DNA of 64,000 nt from Bradyrhizobium iriomotense (GTDB lineage Bacteria; Pseudomonadota; Alphaproteobacteria; Rhizobiales; Xanthobacteraceae), in the NCBI RefSeq assembly GCF_018129405.1, contig NZ_JAFCLP010000021.1:1-64000 (forward strand). Direction: 5' to 3'. The position numbers and the translations under genes are program-made. The notes below the pieces were generated by a model. The model was not told the DNA's origin. It searched no databases and saw nothing but the letters and a program-made list of their open reading frames with translations. Of this stretch, positions 54,506 through 62,642 are shown in pieces. Each line of letters opens with the position of its first letter. Positions within the stretch are counted from its first letter, which is position 1.

Positions 54506-55246
54506 CGCATCTGCTAGTCCGAGAAGCGAGAGAAGGCGGCGGCTGCTTATGGGCGCGAAGCGGACCTACGGCAAGACGCCGAGGTCCCTCGTGTCATGCT
54601 GGTCTAGCTACTCGTTGCTCTGCTTCAACGGCGATCAAACTCCCGTTCCACATCTGATCAGGCCATTGGCTCTCCTTCCTGATCGTAAATTCGGCGATGA
54701 ATTCGAGTTGGCGATCGTTCGATCAAAGGAGAATTATGCCGCTCATCGCAAACGTCACCGCCGACGCAACGGACTCATCGCCTCATCGCTCATGGGATGG
54801 CTCTTTTTTGAGTGAAGCTTGCGCTCCCTCGTCCGCCGCAGCAAGCAATCGCGCAAGTGGTTCAGTCCCGAGACTCCAACGAGAGATAGGGCTTTTGTCG
54901 CACACAGCGACCTTGTCCGGGTCCAACAAATCCGGCCTTTCGGAGAGCCTATCTTCGTCGTACGATGCGTTCCCCAAAAGCTCGGGGTGAGCACGAGACA
55001 GCACGAATTCCTCGGGGCGCAACGCCGGCCTGTTCGTCCACTGGTGCTGACTGATCCGCAGGGATTGAACAGCAAGTCGGCAAGATGCTCCATCGCACGC
55101 GCCGTCTCTTAGTCCGCCAGCAGACTGCGGTGATCAATTGGATGTGAGCGCATCTGCCGTATCGACCTAGCGATCTTTGATCTTCGACCAAGAAATCAAA
55201 AGTCAGTCTTAGTGGACGAACCAATTGCCTAGTCGAGGGGTCGACG
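54506..55246. other. 741-bp gene-poor stretch
   Basis: No confident gene. The best candidate is an 84-aa Ser-rich frame, 54736-54990 (+), which has a good AGGAG site 4 nt upstream of its ATG but no recognisable family. Overlapping minus-strand frames are equally plausible by length. The composition suggests decayed island DNA. Confidence 0.35.
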
Positions 55247-57367
55247 ATGTCCGATCCACGATCACCAGCTCCCACGACAAATTCTAGCCGAGTCATCAGC
55301 TACATCGGCGGTCTGGTCGCAATTGGGGCCATCTATCTCGTCTCGGCAAAAGGCGGGCTTGCTCTCGCCTCTGTTCATCCTAGCGCAACGCCAATTTGGC
55401 CACCGACGGGTGTCGCGCTGGCGGCGGTGCTGTTGCGGGGATATCGGACCTGGCCAGCGATTTTCGTCGCGGCGATGATCGCTAATGCGACGACGGCAGG
55501 CTCTATTGCCACAGCAATTGCGATTGCGACGGGCAACTCTCTTGAAGCAGTTGCCGGCGCTTATCTCATCAATCGGTGGTCGGGCGGGCGTAACACGTTT
55601 TCGAGGCCCAATTCTGTCGCAAAGTTTGCTGTGATTTGCGTCGTGATCGCGACACCGATCAGCGCCAGCATTGGACTGAGCAGTCTGGCAATCTTCGGGT
55701 ACATCGAACCGAAGAATTTCGTGGACGCGTGGATCACCTGGTGGCTGGGAGATGTGACCGGCGCACTGGTCATTGCCCCCGTTATCGTGCTTTGGGCATC
55801 AAGCAGCTATCATGCCTTCAACCGCCATGAATTTCTGGAGACGGTCGGCGTCCTCACGACTGCGGCTGCTGTTGGACTCATTGCTTTCAGTCCCCTGATC
55901 GAGCAAGCGCCCGGCCGAGATTCACTGGGTTTTCTGGCTATCCTGCCCCTGTTGTGGGCAGCGCTGCGTCGCGGTCCACGCGATACCGCAACGGTTGCCC
56001 TGGTACTTGCGGGCATCACGATTTGGGGGACGCACATGGGCGGCGGCCCCTTCGTGACCCCTGATATCAACGCGTCGTTCCTGCTGGTATTGATGTTCCT
56101 GATCAGCATTACCGTTCCGAGCCTGCTGCTGAGCGCCGATGTCGAGGTGCGCAAGAGAGCGGAAGGAGGCCTGCGCCGCGCGCACGACGAACTCGAGCGG
56201 AAGGTCGCAGAGCGTACGCAGGAACTGCAGCTCGCAAATGCCGCAAAATCGCGCTTTCTGGCCATGGCAAGCCATGATTTGCGACAGCCGTTACATGCAT
56301 TGGGGCTGTTCGTCGCCCAGCTGCGCACGCCGCTCAAACCGGAGGAAAGGACCAAGACGATCGAACGGGTCGACGCAACCCGCAAGGAAATGGATGACAT
56401 GTTCAATTCGCTCCTGGACATTTCCAGGCTCGATGCCGGGATGCTTACCCCCAAGCTCACCGAATTCCCGATCGCGCGCCTGCTTCAAAAGATCGAAACG
56501 GCGTTTGATCAGGCGACGCGGGAAAAAGGCCTGCGGCTACGCATCCAGCCAAGTGACGCCTGGGTGCGGAGCGACGCCATGCTGCTCGAACGCATCATGC
56601 TGAATCTGGTATCCAATGCCGTACGCTACACGTTGCGGGGCGGTATTCTGGTCGGATGTCGTCGGCGCGGTGAATTGCTGCGCATCGAAGTATGGGATAC
56701 CGGTCCCGGCATTCCCGAGGACCAGAGGCAGAATATCTTTGGCGAGTTTTTTCAAATTCCTGCCTCAGACCAGAGCAAATCCGGGGGGCTCGGGCTTGGC
56801 CTCGCCATTGTCGACAGGCTTTGCCTGCTTCTCAACCATCAAATCGACCTGGCCTCGACCGTGAGTCGAGGTTCGCGATTTGCGATCCTGGTTCCGACGG
56901 TCGATGAAGGCGTCAAATCCGCAGCAGCAACGGACTTGCCTCGCCCGGGCGCGTTTGCAGTCGACGGCAAGGCGATTCTTGTTATTGCCGATGCCCCAAT
57001 CATGCAGGAGGGAACGGGCGGATTGCTTAGCAAATGGGGATGCTCGGTTCTTGCCGCCGGATCCGACGAAGCTACGCTTGTCCGACTTGCTGAGCGCCAG
57101 CAACGCCCCGACCTCATAATCTCGGACTATCATCTCGCAAGCGGGAAGACCGGAATCCGGGCAATTGAACAAATCAATGCGGCGTTTGGCTCGTCAATTC
57201 CCGCCATTCTCGTCAGCGGCGATACGGCAGCTGAACCACTGCGGGACGCCAAGGATAGAGGGTACATTTTGCTGCACAAGCCCGTCGATCCGATGCAGCT
57301 CCGCGCTGTCATGCACGAGCTCTTTAGAGATCATGACGGTGGAAGGGACGCTGGGGCAGTTTCATGA
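55247..57367 (+). CDS. MASE1 hybrid histidine kinase
   Basis: A 706-aa membrane kinase. The N-terminal about 300 residues form a MASE1 integral-membrane sensor of about eight helices (HPSATPIWPPTGVALAAVLLRGYRTWPAIFVAA is the MASE1 hallmark). A short coiled coil leads to HisKA with phospho-His in AMASHDLRQPLHALGLF, HATPase (NLVSNAVRYTLRGG, WDTGPGIPED, GLGLGLAIVDRL), and a C-terminal receiver (about 580-700) with phospho-Asp in LIISDYHLASG. The 3' end overlaps the convergent NarL-type regulator gene by 6 bp. MASE1 ligands are unknown. Confidence 0.92.
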   Translation: MSDPRSPAPTTNSSRVISYIGGLVAIGAIYLVSAKGGLALASVHPSATPIWPPTGVALAAVLLRGYRTWPAIFVAAMIANATTAGSIATAIAIATGNSLEAVAGAYLINRWSGGRNTFSRPNSVAKFAVICVVIATPISASIGLSSLAIFGYIEPKNFVDAWITWWLGDVTGALVIAPVIVLWASSSYHAFNRHEFLETVGVLTTAAAVGLIAFSPLIEQAPGRDSLGFLAILPLLWAALRRGPRDTATVALVLAGITIWGTHMGGGPFVTPDINASFLLVLMFLISITVPSLLLSADVEVRKRAEGGLRRAHDELERKVAERTQELQLANAAKSRFLAMASHDLRQPLHALGLFVAQLRTPLKPEERTKTIERVDATRKEMDDMFNSLLDISRLDAGMLTPKLTEFPIARLLQKIETAFDQATREKGLRLRIQPSDAWVRSDAMLLERIMLNLVSNAVRYTLRGGILVGCRRRGELLRIEVWDTGPGIPEDQRQNIFGEFFQIPASDQSKSGGLGLGLAIVDRLCLLLNHQIDLASTVSRGSRFAILVPTVDEGVKSAAATDLPRPGAFAVDGKAILVIADAPIMQEGTGGLLSKWGCSVLAAGSDEATLVRLAERQQRPDLIISDYHLASGKTGIRAIEQINAAFGSSIPAILVSGDTAAEPLRDAKDRGYILLHKPVDPMQLRAVMHELFRDHDGGRDAGAVS

Positions 57368-58024
57368 TCCGGATTTCGGCGGCCACTCCCAGTCCATTTT
57401 TCCAACCTTTATGACGGCCTCGGTGCGCGTCGCTACCCCGAGCGCCTTGAGAACGACCGTGACGTGATTCTTCACTGTCGGCACTGCCATATTGAGCATC
57501 TTGGCAATGACCTTGTTGCTTTTTCCCTCAATCAGGAGCGCAAGTACGTCAATCTGCCGATCGGTCAACCCGAGCCCCTCGAGCGAGTCGGGCGCCACTT
57601 TCTTATTTGCAAGCCGCGGGCCCGCTGTTTCCTCCAGAATCTCCGAGGGAATGTAAACTCCGCCGGAGAATACCAGCTCAATGGCGTTGAGCATCACCTC
57701 GCGTTCCGTGGTTTTCGGAATGAAACCCAGCGCGCCCAGTTTGAAAGCGCGCCTGACCGTGTCTTGATCGTCTGAGGACGAGAGAATGATGATAGCGATC
57801 GTCGCATAGCGATTGCGCAGTTCGCGAAGGACAGAGAAGCCGTCGCGATCAGGCAAATTGATGTCAAGCAGAATGAGGCCGATGTCCGGATGCTCCTCGA
57901 CGATGTGCATGGCCTCTCGACTGTTCGAAGCTTCGAGTATGATGGCTTCTCGCTTCAGTTGCTTCAGGACAGCGTGCAATGCCTCGCGAATCAATGTGTG
58001 ATCGTCAACAATAAGCACTTTCAT
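57362..58024 (-). CDS. NarL/LuxR-type response regulator
   Basis: A 220-aa regulator. The receiver has phospho-Asp54 in LILLDINLPDRDG and Lys in GFIPKTTERE. The C-terminal LuxR HTH is LTDRQIDVLALLIEGKSNKVIAKMLNMAVPTVKNHVTVVLKALGV. ATG 58024 begins directly at the receiver strand MKVLIVDDH. It converges on the MASE1 kinase with a 6-bp overlap. Convergent pairs of MASE1 hybrid kinase and NarL-type regulator suggest partners; the target genes are unknown, with opgC-like 58584 a candidate. Confidence 0.92.
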   Translation of the reverse strand: MKVLIVDDHTLIREALHAVLKQLKREAIILEASNSREAMHIVEEHPDIGLILLDINLPDRDGFSVLRELRNRYATIAIIILSSSDDQDTVRRAFKLGALGFIPKTTEREVMLNAIELVFSGGVYIPSEILEETAGPRLANKKVAPDSLEGLGLTDRQIDVLALLIEGKSNKVIAKMLNMAVPTVKNHVTVVLKALGVATRTEAVIKVGKMDWEWPPKSGS

Positions 58025-58583
58025 AAAAAGGCTCTCCGTCCTCTGACCGCCCGGAGATTCAATAGAAAAATCATACACCCATGTTCGAAACCGTCCATCT
58101 TCTATCTCTGGTCCAACCAGCGGTTCGCCGTCAGGCACTCAAAGTAGGAGCCGAGCGCTGCTGTGTTCTATGGTTGCAATCGGCACACAACAGGTATGGA
58201 AAGAGCGCGGACTACGTGACGCGCGGAGCTCGATGGCCCCTTCGTCCATGCGATCTGTGAATTGCTCATCATGTATCTGAGTTATGTCAGATAGACGCTG
58301 CGGCCCCGACAGTACCTTGGTCATAGGACCTAGGCACTTCTCCGTAGCGACCTCCGGCCGATTTACACGCTGCGCCGCTTGAACGATGATGTCGACGGTC
58401 AGCCTCTTCACCAGCAGGGTTTTTACCCAGCGCGGCCATATGATCGGTGCCGCAATTGCTGTGGTAGCCGGGTCGGTGCTCTGGACTGCTGCGCTCCCGC
58501 AGCGTGGTCGCGCTTTTTGTCAAATTCGGTGGCTCTCGACCGTTCCTCCTGAAGCGTGCGCGCACGCTGGGCGAGGCAAGCCA
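58025..58583. other. Gap upstream of the OpgC-like gene
   Basis: A 559-bp divergent gap. A plus-strand frame from 58386 is in phase with the OpgC-like gene and encodes a short hydrophobic run (IGAAIAVVAGSVLWTAALP), but it lacks conserved OpgC sequence and a clear ribosome site, so the later ATG is preferred. No repeat or RNA recognised. Confidence 0.35.
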
Positions 58584-59984
58584 ATGCATGATCGGACCGC
58601 AATCCCGAAGCCAGTGGCAGGCGCGCTGCCGGAGTTCACGGCCAACGGCCGCGACCTGCGCATTGATGCCTGCCGCGGCATCGCGCTCTGGTGCATCTTT
58701 CTTGATCACGTCCCCAATAACATCGGAAGTTGGCTGACGCCACGGAATTACGGCTTCAGCGATGCCGCGGAAGTGTTCATGTTCGTCTCGGGCGTCACCT
58801 GCGCACTGGCCTACGGCAAGGTGTGGAGCTGCGAGGGATGGACCAGCGTGATCCGCCGGACCCTCCGGCGAAGCTGGGACATTTATGTCGCATTTCTGCT
58901 GCTCACGCTCGCCTGCGCCGTCCTGGTTTATCTCGCAGGCGGCGACCGTCTTGCTGATGAGAGCAATACGCGCATTCTGTTGGACCAGCCGGGTGCGACG
59001 CTCGCGCACGCAGCCATCCTGCAATACCGGCCGGTCAATACCGACGTGTTGCCGATCTTCGTGCTTCTTCACCTCTTGTTCGCGCCGTTGCTGTGGTTGC
59101 TGCTCCGAATGCCGAACGTGACGCTTGGCGCCTCGCTGGCGCTTTATGCGCTGGTGCATATCTTCGGGTGGTCCATGCCGGCGTGGCCGAACGGCCACTG
59201 GGCTTTCAATCCACTGGCCTGGCAGCTGCTGGTGGTCCTTGGCGCGTGGATGATAATCGAGGGCGAAAGAGTGCGCCCCTGGCTAACCTCACGCACGGCG
59301 CTCGTGCCTGCCGTTCTCTACCTGGTCTTCAGCCTCGTCATCGCATTGAGCTGGAGAATCAAGCCGCTGGAAGCGTTGATCCCGCAGGGGCTGACGAAGC
59401 TGGCTTACCCGACGGACAAATCGAATCTCGATCCGTTGCGTCTGTTGCACTTTTTGGCTCTTGCGATTGTAGCGGTATGGTTCGTGCCGCCCAATCGGCA
59501 AGCATTGACGACTGCGGTGATGCGCGGCGCCATCCTCTGTGGCAAGCACTCGTTGCCTATCTTCTGCCTCGGGGTCCTGCTTACGCTCGCCAGCCTCCTG
59601 GCGCTGCTCGACATATCGGAGGGGCTTGCGATGCAGATCACGCTCAGCGTTGGTGGCGTCCTAACGATGATCGTGGCGGCGACGCTGCTGAACTTGATGA
59701 ACATCAAACCCAGCTCGAAGCCGCCCCTTGCACTGCCGATGGGTGTGCGCGCCCAACAAGGCGCCTCGGGCACCGCTGGCTGGCGTCCCCTGCAGGCGTT
59801 TCGCCGAGCACTGCGCGAGTTCGGCTGGGCCGGCGGCAAGATCCCCATCGTCGATTGCCAGTTCGCGGAGAGGCAATCCCACCGAGTGCCTCTCCTCGCA
59901 GACGAATTGCTACGGCTCAAGGCAGATGTCATCGCGGCGTCGCCGCAAGGTCATTCTGATCGTTTCGATACTCGCTTGGCATAG
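58584..59984 (+). CDS. opgC: OpgC-like membrane acyltransferase with foreign C-terminal tail
   Basis: A 466-aa frame. Residues 1 to about 375 are an OpgC family protein with about ten membrane helices. It opens with DLRIDACRGIALWCIFLDHVPNNIGSW and FSDAAEVFMFVSGVTCALAYG, typical of OpgC, which succinylates osmoregulated periplasmic glucans. ATG 58584 follows a GAGG site; it starts 27 residues before the conserved block. The last about 70 residues do not belong to OpgC: QAFRRALREFGWAGG and LADELLRLKADVI look like an ABC-type binding-protein family (PF04392-like). This points to an in-frame fusion after a deletion. Confidence 0.85.
   Translation: MHDRTAIPKPVAGALPEFTANGRDLRIDACRGIALWCIFLDHVPNNIGSWLTPRNYGFSDAAEVFMFVSGVTCALAYGKVWSCEGWTSVIRRTLRRSWDIYVAFLLLTLACAVLVYLAGGDRLADESNTRILLDQPGATLAHAAILQYRPVNTDVLPIFVLLHLLFAPLLWLLLRMPNVTLGASLALYALVHIFGWSMPAWPNGHWAFNPLAWQLLVVLGAWMIIEGERVRPWLTSRTALVPAVLYLVFSLVIALSWRIKPLEALIPQGLTKLAYPTDKSNLDPLRLLHFLALAIVAVWFVPPNRQALTTAVMRGAILCGKHSLPIFCLGVLLTLASLLALLDISEGLAMQITLSVGGVLTMIVAATLLNLMNIKPSSKPPLALPMGVRAQQGASGTAGWRPLQAFRRALREFGWAGGKIPIVDCQFAERQSHRVPLLADELLRLKADVIAASPQGHSDRFDTRLA
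59780..59950 (+). pseudogene. Fragment of an ABC_sub_bind (PF04392-like) binding protein
   Basis: In the frame of the OpgC-like gene, the encoded segment has LQAFRRALREFGWAGGK, then FAERQSHRVPLLADEL, then LRLKADVIAAS. This follows the family pattern AFRxGLRELGY-x2-G-x-N-I and RLPxLAAELVRLKVDVI. Both the N-terminal signal region and all sequence after the VDVI strand are missing. It is best read as a truncated remnant joined to the 3' end of opgC. Confidence 0.65.
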
Positions 59985-60264
59985 AAGACACCACGCCGTC
60001 GATTGGACTTCGCAGCGCACGCTGTTTCGAAACCTCTTCAGCATGAGCACTTCCAGGCGCGCAATGCGGCGCCGCGGGCGGCAAGCAGGGATGCCGCCCG
60101 GCGAGGGCCGTCTGCCTGGCAGCAGCCGACTTGGCGATCGGTATCTTGATGACGCTGACTGTGCTTTTTTTGGCCGTGCCCCTGCCGGCGACGGGAACAT
60201 CATCGCGTCGGTGCGCATAGAAGGACCATCAGATACCATCAGAGGTATGTCGATGGAGGACTCC
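59985..60264. other. Gap between the OpgC-like and DUF992 genes
   Basis: A 280-bp gap with no supported gene. A short hydrophobic frame near 60125-60220 (LAIGILMTLTVLFLAVPLPATG) could be the tail of a lost membrane protein gene but has no visible start. Confidence 0.3.
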
Positions 60265-60795
60265 ATGATCAGAGCAACACTGAATGGAACAAAGCTGAGC
60301 AATCTCGCGACCGCATGCGCCGCCCTGGCGCTCGCTCTTGCCACGGTTCCGGCAACAGCACAGGAGGCCGGGCGCCCCCGGGTCGGCACGCTCACGTGCA
60401 ACATAGCGCCCGGAGTCGGCATGATTGTCGGGGGACAGCGGCAGTTGAACTGCATCTATGCATCGGCACGAGGCCGCACGCGCGAGGCTTACGAAGGCAC
60501 CGTCAGCACGCTTGGCCTCGACATAGGCGCCACGTCCGGCGGTCAACTGACCTGGGCCGTTTTTGCACCAACAACGCTACGCCGCGCGGCGTTGGCGGGA
60601 ACCTATGCGGGCGCGACGGCCGGCGGCACGGTAGGCGCCGGAGTTGGTGCCAACCTCCTGGTCGGAGGTTCGGATCGCACGGTCGCCTTGCAGCCAGTAT
60701 CCGTCCAAGCGCAGACAGGCGTGAATGTTGCGGCGGGCGTATCCAGAATGGAATTGCGGCCAGTCGCCGCTCCTGTGCGCGGAAGAGCGCAGTGA
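60265..60795 (+). CDS. DUF992 family exported protein
   Basis: A 176-aa protein with a signal peptide (cleavage near ATA-QEAGRP). The mature part has the DUF992 blocks RVGTLTCNIAPGVGMIVGGQRQLNC, YEGTVSTLGLDIGATSGGQLTWAVFAPT, LAGTYAGATAGGTVGAGVGANLLVGGSDRTVALQPVSVQ and TGVNVAAG. It has two Cys residues in the mature N-terminal part. ATG 60265 is preferred because GGAGG lies 5 nt upstream; ATGs at 60247 and 60253 are alternatives. DUF992 proteins are common in Bradyrhizobium and have no known function. Confidence 0.85.
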   Translation: MIRATLNGTKLSNLATACAALALALATVPATAQEAGRPRVGTLTCNIAPGVGMIVGGQRQLNCIYASARGRTREAYEGTVSTLGLDIGATSGGQLTWAVFAPTTLRRAALAGTYAGATAGGTVGAGVGANLLVGGSDRTVALQPVSVQAQTGVNVAAGVSRMELRPVAAPVRGRAQ

Positions 60796-60941
60796 CCACG
60801 CCATCGCTGACGAGTCGCAGAACTGGTGGCATCCGTTAGGTGTAGCCGGAGAGTACGATGACAGTGCACCCAATAGCTCCGGCCGCGTGCAGGTTCGAAG
60901 GAAAACCAGAACTTCCCGGTCTGGAGCCTCGACTCGTCCGT

Positions 60942-61151
60942 TCAAACCAGCTCCCGCCGAAGCGACCGTCCGACCATGCGCGCCGCACGCTGTAGCATGG
61001 TCAGCGTGACATTGCCGTCCTTTGGGTCGAGCAGGCGCCCGATCTGGCTGCGCGAGGTCTTCATGCGCTGAGTCTTGATGGGACGGGACAGCGCTACATT
61101 TTCATTTCGCGCTATGGACGGATCTTTCGATGGCGTGAGGCTCGTTGAGCA
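60942..61151 (-). pseudogene. XRE-family regulator remnant
   Basis: The minus-strand frame ends at TGA 60942. Its last 40 codons from ATG 61064 encode MKTSRSQIGRLLDPKDGNV and then TLTMLQRAARMVGRSLRRELV, the C-terminal half of HigA/XRE-type HTH proteins. Upstream, the open frame (to a TAG at 61152) no longer resembles the family N-terminus, so the first HTH helices are lost. It is probably a broken antitoxin-like or phage-type regulator, 112 bp inside the right end of the island. Confidence 0.65.
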
Positions 61152-61262
61152 CTAACGGGCCACCGCACCAGTTTCGCACCAGAAACAGCCTGACCGAAAC
61201 GCAACAAACGCGATCGAACCAAAACGAAAATGTAGCAAATCAACGAACGCGTCCAATATCCC

Positions 61263-61311
61263 GCCGCTCATAACGGTCTGGTGCAGGTTCGAGTCCTGCC
61301 GGGCCCACCAG
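61263..61311 (+). repeat. Right attachment repeat (tRNA 3' remnant, attR)
   Basis: A copy of tRNA positions 47128-47177, from the anticodon stem to one base beyond CCA, lacking one T of GGTTGC (GGTGC here). The acceptor 5' strand and D arm are missing, so it cannot be a working tRNA. It marks the right junction of the island. The LuxR gene of the host flank begins 22 bp beyond. Confidence 0.85.
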
Positions 61312-61332
61312 CAAATCAACTGTGTAAGTTCT

Positions 61333-62130
61333 TTATCGCAGCTTGCCGAGCCACAGCGCGGTGAGCGCCGAGCGATTGCGCACGCCGAACTTGGCGTAGA
61401 TCGACTTGACGTGGAAGTGCGTGGTGTTCGGACTTTGATCGAGCCTCTGCGCGATCTGCTTTTCCGTGTGCCCGTCGAGCAGTGCGAGCAACACCCTGCG
61501 TTCAGCAGGTGTCAGGGGTGCATTGGCGATGAGCAGGCCGTGGCTGAGCAGTTGCTGACGGTGAAACCATCTCAACCCGCGCATCACGAAGCCCAGACGC
61601 TGGCCGTCCTGCGGCGAGAAGCGAGGGGACTGCGCATCGCGAAATACGAACAAGCGGATCCTCACGTCGTCATTGAGCGCAATGCGCACGGAAACGCTGT
61701 CGGCGAAGCCGACGTCCAAATAGTGCCGCCGATAGTGCTCGCCCTCGAACCATTCCGGCGGCAGCGCTTCGAACAAGAGGCGGATGCGAAACGGCTCATC
61801 TCCCGACATGGAGAGGATCTGAGACAGGTCGACGTTATTGGACCAGAGCGTATCGAACTGCTTCTGCACAGATGCTGCCACCGCCGGTATCGGGTCCAGT
61901 ACCCGGACGAGGCGCGGGCGCCAGCCGAGCAAGGGATCGGCCCGCTTCGGCGAAGGCAATCGCACGACCACACCCCACAGCACATTGCGTGCCGACAACA
62001 TGGTACGCAGTGCGGCCAGCAGATGTGTCAGTGCAGCGTCGCTGTCGCCGACCGAGAACTCGGCCAGCTGATCCCAAAGTGCATAGACATCCTGATTCTG
62101 CGGATTGGTGGAATCCGTGGATAGTTGCAT
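61333..62130 (-). CDS. LuxR-family transcriptional regulator
   Basis: A 265-aa regulator with a C-terminal LuxR HTH (PLTPAERRVLLALLDGHTEKQIAQRLDQSPNTTHFHVKSIYAKFGVRNRSAL). The N-terminal 200 residues have no receiver, and no autoinducer-binding motif was recognised. The start is uncertain: ATG 62130 is used, while a GTG at 62274 would add 48 residues with no family support. It lies just outside the island's right repeat and would have followed the tRNA before integration. Confidence 0.8.
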   Translation of the reverse strand: MQLSTDSTNPQNQDVYALWDQLAEFSVGDSDAALTHLLAALRTMLSARNVLWGVVVRLPSPKRADPLLGWRPRLVRVLDPIPAVAASVQKQFDTLWSNNVDLSQILSMSGDEPFRIRLLFEALPPEWFEGEHYRRHYLDVGFADSVSVRIALNDDVRIRLFVFRDAQSPRFSPQDGQRLGFVMRGLRWFHRQQLLSHGLLIANAPLTPAERRVLLALLDGHTEKQIAQRLDQSPNTTHFHVKSIYAKFGVRNRSALTALWLGKLR

Positions 62131-62292
62131 GTCCGCCCCGAAACGAGTGTGCAGGTCACCGACCTTCTGGCGAGCATAGGGGACACCCGACCACCTTTCT
62201 AGGTAGTACCCAGACGAATCAAGTGGCGCGATATTCAGTGCGGGTGTTGGGAAGACTGGCCTTCTCACCGTCACGATATTCGGAGATTAACG

Positions 62293-62484
62293 ATGCGCAC
62301 TGCAACGGACGCGCGCCGGCTTGCTACGCCCGACGACGACCGGACGGAGTTTCGATGGCGTCTCGGCTTTTTCATCGCCCTTTCATGCGCCGTTTTGATT
62401 GCACTCGCGGCCTTCGCGCAGGAGCAACCTGCTGAAGCGTTGATCCGACCCACTGGCCCGCTGCCGGCGATCAACATTCCCTGA
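62293..62484 (+). CDS. Small single-helix membrane protein
   Basis: A 63-aa protein with GGAG 7 nt upstream of ATG 62293. A charged N-terminus with several Arg and Asp is followed by one hydrophobic helix (LGFFIALSCAVLIALAAFA) and a short Pro-rich tail. This is a type II anchor or uncleaved signal. No family was recognised. It precedes the cNMP-binding gene. Confidence 0.6.
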   Translation: MRTATDARRLATPDDDRTEFRWRLGFFIALSCAVLIALAAFAQEQPAEALIRPTGPLPAINIP

Positions 62485-62642
62485 TCGAGGCGCTGTTGGC
62501 GCACCATTTGCCTGGAGCCGAGATTTCATCTGCATTGGAAATTGTGTGATCCAGGCCGTTAGCGATCGGGCATCTTTGCTCATGCTGATTTCAGTTTGCC
62601 TTGGGGCCTGCTTTGTCTGGGCATTCTGGGAAGGACGCGGAA

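Larger units (their letters stand above)
47178..61311. mobile_element. tRNA-integrated genomic island, about 14.1 kb
   Basis: The last 50 nt of the tRNA region (47128-47177) recur at 61263-61311 in the same orientation with a single missing T (49 of 50 positions). This is the attL/attR pattern left by tyrosine-recombinase elements that use tRNA 3' ends. The enclosed DNA looks less GC-rich than the flanks (by eye) and holds a Mo hydroxylase, three kinases/regulator sets, an OpgC-like gene, fragments of an ABC-type binding protein gene and an XRE regulator, and long gene-poor stretches. No integrase, excisionase or conjugation gene is visible, so it is probably immobile and decayed. Confidence 0.75.

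Noticed and set aside
54506-55246. Insertion sequence remnant in the island gap
   Set aside because: No terminal inverted repeats or transposase motifs (DDE, HTH) could be seen in any frame.
61263-61311. A second tRNA gene
   Set aside because: It lacks the 5' acceptor strand and D arm and has a base deletion in the variable region; it is the attachment-site copy.
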